Source of the DNA: Cynocephalus volans
Taxonomy: Eukaryota > Chordata > Mammalia > Dermoptera > Cynocephalidae
Reading direction: 5' to 3'
Length of the DNA: 64,000 nt
Assembly: GCF_027409185.1 (NCBI RefSeq)
Contig: NC_084475.1
Coordinates: 18,186,130-18,250,129 of the forward strand
The position numbers were made by a program, and so were the translations under genes. Shown one piece after another: positions 58,451-64,000 of this stretch; the first letter of the stretch is position 1; every line of letters begins with the position of its first letter. The notes beneath the pieces were generated by a model. That model made no database searches, was not told the origin of the DNA, and saw only the letters and a program-made list of their open reading frames with translations.

Positions 58451-58550
58451 GGAGGAAGAACAAGAAACACAAGAAGAGGAACATTTGATGGAAGAAAAGA
58501 AAAAGAAAAAGCAGGAAGAAAAGAAAAAGAAGGAAGGTGCTCAGAAAAAG
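58451..58550 (+). CDS. TNRC6C: TNRC6C first coding exon (GW182 N-terminus)
   Basis: A 100-nt exon between a TTTGATAG acceptor and an AAG|GTTTGG donor (weak at +3 to +6). It encodes EEEQETQEEEHL followed by MEEKKKKKQEEKKKKEGAQK and a final K. The ATG is at 58,488-58,490. TNRC6/GW182 proteins are cytoplasmic scaffolds that bind Argonaute through GW repeats and recruit PAN2-PAN3 and CCR4-NOT for microRNA silencing. This Lys/Glu-rich segment is their common N-terminus. TNRC6A has a DDKKKKEAAQKK-like and TNRC6B a KEDKKKKEATQK-like stretch; the QEEKKKKEGAQKK seen here fits the long TNRC6C isoform as I recall it. Residues upstream of the ATG remain in frame and resemble the paralogues' N-termini, so initiation might occur further upstream. 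The GW repeats and silencing domain lie beyond this window. Confidence 0.82.
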
Positions 58551-59321
58551 GTTTGGGTGAAGTCACTACTCCATTGTCTTGTAGTCATTGTGTTTCTCAT
58601 TTGCATTATCATAGGCATTAGATGACAAAGTCCCTTCAATTACTTTTTAAATAAATATGCTAAATCTGTAATTAGAGAAGAATAGTTATTGTGCTAGTGA
58701 AATAAATACAGGGTGACAGCCGCAAAATGTCTTTTTTAAGGACTAGAAATATTAGAGCTGTGTTTTAAGGAAACTGATTTTAGGTGTTGGTGGTAAAGAA
58801 TGTCATGGTATTCTACTTAAAATAATCCAGAACAACCATGTCTAAGACTTGATGAAAGGAACATTAAACTGATCTTATTATAAAAGCGAGAAGTACTGTA
58901 ATTTTTGCAGCTTTGGCAAATGTTTTTTTTTTACAAATCCTTCTACTAGTAATATTAAAATGTCCTAAGGTAAACCTTATAGTCATGCTTGAATTTTATG
59001 GCGTTTAAAATACCAGGTTATGCCATTTGTCTTTGTTCTTGCCTAGTTTAGTGTATCGTATAGTTTAAACTATATGCTTTTTAGACTGTGTTAAAACATA
59101 GAGCTTGAATGATCTTCCAGCTAGAATTTTTTAATATATTAATTACAAATTAATAGCATGTAGACAATTATATATTTTTCTCAGTAATAAGTTATAATAA
59201 ACTAACTGGGCAAAAACTTGTTTTTAAAATTTCAAATATTAAAATTCTGCTTATAAACTTGCATAGATGTGTATATTCTACACATTATTATTCCTAAAGA
59301 GTTTCTGATTTTTTTTTTCAG
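58551..59321 (+). other. TNRC6C intron between first two coding exons
   Basis: About 770 nt, GT at 58,551 and AG at 59,320-59,321 preceded by a ten-T tract (GATTTTTTTTTTCAG). AT-rich; nothing else recognised. Confidence 0.75.
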
Positions 59322-59343
59322 GCTGCTGATCAAAAAACCAAAG
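59322..59343 (+). CDS. TNRC6C: TNRC6C 22-nt coding microexon
   Basis: GCTGCTGATCAAAAAACCAAAG, 22 nt stated here by its residues: AADQKTK plus one base. It joins in frame to the preceding exon (..EGAQKK then AADQKTK) and leaves phase 1, so the next exon should supply the rest of a Val codon (VPE in the paralogues). The acceptor has a strong polypyrimidine tract and the donor AAAG|GTAAGTAAG is close to consensus. TNRC6A (KATEQKIK) and TNRC6B (VTEQKTK) have the equivalent residues, which supports the exon. The downstream exon is outside the window. Confidence 0.82.
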
Positions 59344-62300
59344 GTAAGTAAGTTTATTTATATTCACAGGGGGAGGGGGCTATATTTTGTGGCAGTGCCA
59401 AACTTTTTATGATGAGGATGACTTTTTTTTAAATTCATAGTTAAAAACAAAGAATCTAAGCCTGCATTTGAGTCTACTTTTTATGATTCATTGTGAAATT
59501 CTTCATTAGTGGCTGGTTTTACATCTGCATCTCATTGGCATTTGGTTAATCTAAAAATGCCTGAAGAATGTTAAATTCGCTTTCTAAACAATGCTTTTTA
59601 ATTTTCTTTTGGTTTGATTTTTGTCAAACAAGGATTGAACTGGTAAGTTGATTCAATTTTAATAAGAACAAACAAAGGATCTTGAATTTTGTTAAAGTTT
59701 CCAGTTTCTCATTGTTTATAGTAAAAAGAAGTACATTATTTCTGTATGCCCTCTTTGCTTATTAATATGTAAAAGGTTTCTTTTTTATCCTCCATGTCCA
59801 GAATTTGCTTGTTACAATAACTTAATGGATGTCTGTGGAAACACATACAGTCCTTACTGTAACTCAGGCAACCCTGCTGCTTTAAAGACTAAATGAATAC
59901 AATTATTATTTGTCAATTAAAAATAAAACAAAGCTAAATGAGATCTTGCAGGAAAAACGCTCAGTGTCTAGCATATAATCAAATTAGTGCTCAGCAAAGG
60001 TTTGCTGTAACTGTTAGTATTTTGAGGTTTTTATTTTCCATTGGCTGATCACATGTATACAGTTGTACATGCAAAAACATGTACAGTAAAGGTTTTTGTG
60101 AGAATGCTGTCTCAGGAGGTATCACTATTAATACTCTACTTTTGTTTGGCATTTCATAGTTTTCAAAGGTTATGTTTATTATCTCATTTGAACTTCATAA
60201 TTGAGCAGGACAGGAATTAGTTTACAGGAGAGGCTCCTGGTATGAATTAAGTGGCTTGTTCTTGGTTTGGCAGATAGTGGTAACGATAGGCCTAGAGGGA
60301 TCCCTGGGCTTCTAACCCTAGTACATTGGGCCTCAGGGCTTCTGGACTAGAGTCACTTGAAGAGATGAAATCCATCTCATATGAGACAAATGTTAGAAGG
60401 CAGCATAGTGAAAAGGACATTTTTTTCTCTTATACCTTCAAAAGCACTGTGAATTTATATAACACTTTTTCAGAAGGATCCGAAAGGGTTGTGGTACATA
60501 GTGATATTTGAATCTATGATTTTGATTAGGAAACAGTGATTTCTTATCATTGTTATTTAAAAACACAGAATTATTGTTCTGAATTATACATTTCCTCCTT
60601 TTTTTAGTATCTTGAGAAGTTTTTACAATTAGATTGAATACCACCTATATTCTTTTGTCATTGCCATTGTAATTGTTTTCTCCTCAAATAGTAACAAACT
60701 GCTTATTATTGTGTGGTGATCGTGACTTATTTTGTCCTACCACTTTACACAGAGTTATTATTTGCTGTTACTATTCTGATGAGTATTTCATTGCTGACTC
60801 CAAACTCTACTGGGTTTTTCTCTTCTACTTTTATCTTCTCTAAAATACTGCTCCTTTGGGTACAGTTTACCAGTAACTGCTAACTAGCCTTAGAACAGGT
60901 GGTAATAATGATTATTAATGGCCTTCTAAACAAAAAAAAAAAAAATGCTTTTTGAATTATATCTAATCTAACAGTACTGCTGGGTAATTCATTAATGAAT
61001 ATTAGCAGCATCAAGGTTTAAATTTTTCTCAGACTTGTCATTGTTACTGGTTCAGATCAAAATTAACTGCCTGCGAGGCAGTGGTTCTATCTTTCTGACT
61101 GGGCACTTGTGTTAGACAGTGCAGACTAGGCCTGACTGAATATATGAGATATTTTACCCATGTTCACACATAAAATAGATAGACTTCTCTAACATTCTAG
61201 CATTTTTATTTCCCCTTCTAGCCTGTATGTACATAAGGGACGGCGGGGGTGGGGTGCCTTTCCCTTGCTCCCTCTTTCCTCCCATTACCTAGCACTGGGC
61301 ACAAAGTCAGTAGACCTAAGATCAGCACCTTCACTCAGTGACTGCTTTCATGCGAGACCCTGTACTAGGGCCTTGCGTTTATTATTTCTAATTGCTGATG
61401 GTGTTGCCTCCAGTGCACAGAAAAATAAGCTGAAGCTATGAAAGTTTGCTGAACACCTCCAAGATTGCAGGGCTGAATGCAGGGCTGATGTGCGCAGAGT
61501 CTTCCTGCACTTACAGCCTCCAGGAAATGCACAGATTTATATCCAGGATCACTGTGTCTCAGTATCTACCAAACTGTATTAGGAAAGGGATGCTCAGAAA
61601 GGAAAAGTAATTTAGCCAATGTCACAGAGCCTAGTGAGTGGCAGAGCTTGAGTGAACCATGGCTCTGACTCTGGAACCAGGTCAGGTCGCCTGGGCAAGA
61701 TGTGACAACTGGCTCCTGTCTCTAGGAGCTGGGGAACCCTCCTCTTGTCACAAGGAAGCACCCAGAAGTCTCGGCCCTGAGTTGTTTGAATATAAGAAAG
61801 AGTTTGGCAATTTGAGTAAGTCCAAGAGTTGAATACTCTTACTGAATCCATTAACGTAGTACAAAAATGTTTGAATTGTTTTGGTTTTGATAATTAACTC
61901 AAACTAGACCAAATGAATTAGTAATTTCCATGCTTTGCAATATTATATACCACTCAAATACAAATATTAATAAAGCATTGTTTCCATTATTTAGCATTAC
62001 ATTTGACTTTGTTGCTTTATGTTGCTTTGCCCCCCCACGGATTTGTCACCCCATTTCCCCTGGGTGATGGAGACGCAAAGGATTACTCAAAGCCCATCTC
62101 TTCTGAGCAGTGAGAAGCCCCGAAGTGGTTAACTTCCCTGGGTCCCTCCAGCAAGAGGCAACCCTTCCTTGGGAAATTAACCCTGAATTGGGGTTCTCTT
62201 CCTGCATTTATTTTGCAGACCAGGAAGTTACAGGAAGAGAACATAGGTGGGGTTATAGTTTAAAAATATAGGCTGGTAACTTTTAATGAAACAAGTCGGA

Positions 62301-64000
62301 TGACATTCCATTAGACAATTAAGTGATCTTACAGCAATTTCTCAGTATCTTTACATAATAATCAGTAACTAGTCTGTCTCAGAGCCAGCAACCTGCTGTG
62401 CCACATTTCTTATCTTGCAACAGAGACTCACTAGCCTGGGGAAGATTTCCTGTCCTTGCAAGGTCAGTATTTGAAACTGCAAGTCTTTGGAAAACCAGGC
62501 CCTGTGAAGTACATATGCTTTATAGTATATTCCACATGACTTAATTTTCTCAATAACTGAAACTTAACCTCTTTAAATTTTCATTTAAACGTTTTCAGAG
62601 AACTCTTTAGAATATATTATACACACACATATATATTATACTCCTCTACCTTCTTCTACAGGATATTTCATCTAATTCATTCTTGATAGATCAGTTTTCA
62701 TTATAGCATTAATTATACTTAAATTTTTTTTGCATCTGGCTATAATCATTGACCTTGAACTGTGAATCTTTATTTAAGACTAATGCATAACTGAATCTAA
62801 CTAGAAATTTATCCTTTTTCAATAACTTAATCTAAAAAATAGCATGCTTCTCTTCCCTCTTCCACAAATTTGAAAACTAGATTTCTACAGTCTGCTTTGT
62901 AACATTGTAACTAAAACAGAAATTTTGTCCCTGGCAGTCTTTCAAATTCGGACCTGTGATTTCTTTGTGGAGGTCATTTTCTTCTTTTTAAGACTCAGGT
63001 CATCTCAGTGTAGCCTTGAGGCACCCCCCAAAAAAAAACAAACAAAAAAAAAACGATTCAGGCCAAGTGAGCAAGTTTGTGTGAAACACTATGCTGCTGA
63101 CATTCATACCTGTGTTCTGCCCTAATGTGTTGGTGGGAGCTGTGTTTTCTCCACAGCTAGGAGACACATTCTAGTTCATCTCTGGAGGTTTTCATTCAAA
63201 CACTGGAGTCACTCATGCCTTTTGCCAGTTTCCTCTTCTTAGCTCCTGTGTGCAAATACTACAGTGGGGTTGATGTCCTACACTTCTGGGAAATCTAAGC
63301 ATGTTTATATACCCAGAATCCTTTTCCTTCACTGAATCTGGTCTTGGGTTGTTGTTGTTGTAGTCAACTTTTCCTTATTTTTAACTCCTTTGATAAAAAT
63401 ATAAGGAATGCATTCTCACTGAAAGTAATTTGAGCATTATTTAAAGAGAAATTAAAACCTTAATTCACTAAAAATCCCTCTATCCTGAGATATTTACCGG
63501 TTAACATTTTGTTAACCATCCTTAAATGCACCTCTTTATGAATTCATATGTAAATATATATTTATATGAACTCTCCAGTGCTTTCCCCCAGTTAGCACTG
63601 TCCCATCCCCAGCCCTTCAAGGAACTGCACTGAGCAGTTTGCAAACTTCTGCAGGAGCCTATTCATAAACAAAATAGTCCTTTGTAACTTCTGCTAAACA
63701 TTGTCTTTGCATTGGTGACCAAATAAAGAGGCAGCAAAACACTATTACCTGTAATGCCTTAGTGAGACACTAGATGCTCCCATATGGGGGGGGGGGTATG
63801 GGTTTGGGGAGAGGAGTCAGATATAATTCTCTTGCAAGACACCATTGCATTACAGCTCTCCTGTGGAGTTACTGGTGTCTAAGTGTTAGACACTTTGTAC
63901 TAGAATGGGTTTTGCTTCTGTGATAAGTAATTACTTTTCTTTATTTTGAGCACTGCCCTTAGTTTGGGCATAGGTAATAATATCTTTGTATGTGATGTGA
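59344..64000 (+). other. TNRC6C intron 3, continues past window
   Basis: Starts at the GTAAGTAAG donor. Contains MIR-like pieces at about 60,125-60,290 and 61,570-61,680 ('gaaaagtaatttagccaatg', 'tcacagagcctagtgagtgg'), a short TA/CA repeat near 62,625-62,640 and a run of eleven G at 63,786-63,796. I found no further exon that fits the TNRC6C frame. Confidence 0.6.

Noticed and set aside
58451..59343. Assignment to TNRC6A or TNRC6B
   Set aside because: The paralogues differ at QEE and EGA in the lysine-rich stretch and at AADQKTK. The segment fits the long TNRC6C isoform better, though only about 40 residues are available.
42700..63796. G10 (42,700) and G11 (63,786) runs as regulatory G-quadruplexes
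   Set aside because: Each is a single homopolymer run without neighbouring G tracts; more likely mononucleotide repeats or sequencing-prone sites.

Overview
The window is mammalian genomic DNA: a CpG-island promoter, GT-AG exons separated by tens of kilobases, and dense L1, L2, MIR, MER5/MER20 and MaLR-type repeats. The informative repeats are SINEs built from one or two tRNA-Ile-like units, with a shared core reading 'GGGCCGGCCC..TGGCTCAC', '..GATAACACCAAGG', '..GGATCCCTATATAGGGATGG'. Mono- and dimeric SINEs of this kind are the CYN family of flying lemurs, so I infer a colugo (Dermoptera, probably Galeopterus). This rests on recognition, not a database search.

Layout. 1-8,800 is intergenic DNA with LTR, L2 and MER5 relics, one CYN monomer, and at 1,383-1,424 a target-site-duplicated insertion of the 5' half of tRNA-Ile(UAU). 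8,825-10,460 is a CpG island with CCAAT boxes, an E-box, an ETS site and a YY1-type element, followed by a probable non-coding first exon ending at 10,281 (CAG|GTGAG). About 48 kb of intron follows, made largely of repeats. A 100-nt exon at 58,451-58,550 and a 22-nt microexon at 59,322-59,343 encode the lysine/glutamate-rich N-terminus of a GW182 protein. The residues fit TNRC6C better than TNRC6A or TNRC6B. The rest of the gene lies beyond the right edge.

The largest element is a full-length antisense L1 at 49,839-56,018 with a perfect 16-bp target-site duplication. Its open reading frames are broken. Its 5' UTR holds about five GC-rich tandem monomers, and the extreme 5' end, still inside the duplication, matches part of a MaLR-like LTR whose other copy lies at 33.85-34.28 kb. 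The L1 begins about where transcription from that LTR should start. This and the tRNA-half insertion are the most unusual observations.

Only one host protein-coding gene is supported. Most short ORFs are chance frames in GC-rich DNA or repeats. No CRISPR array, prokaryotic gene or functional RNA gene was seen.
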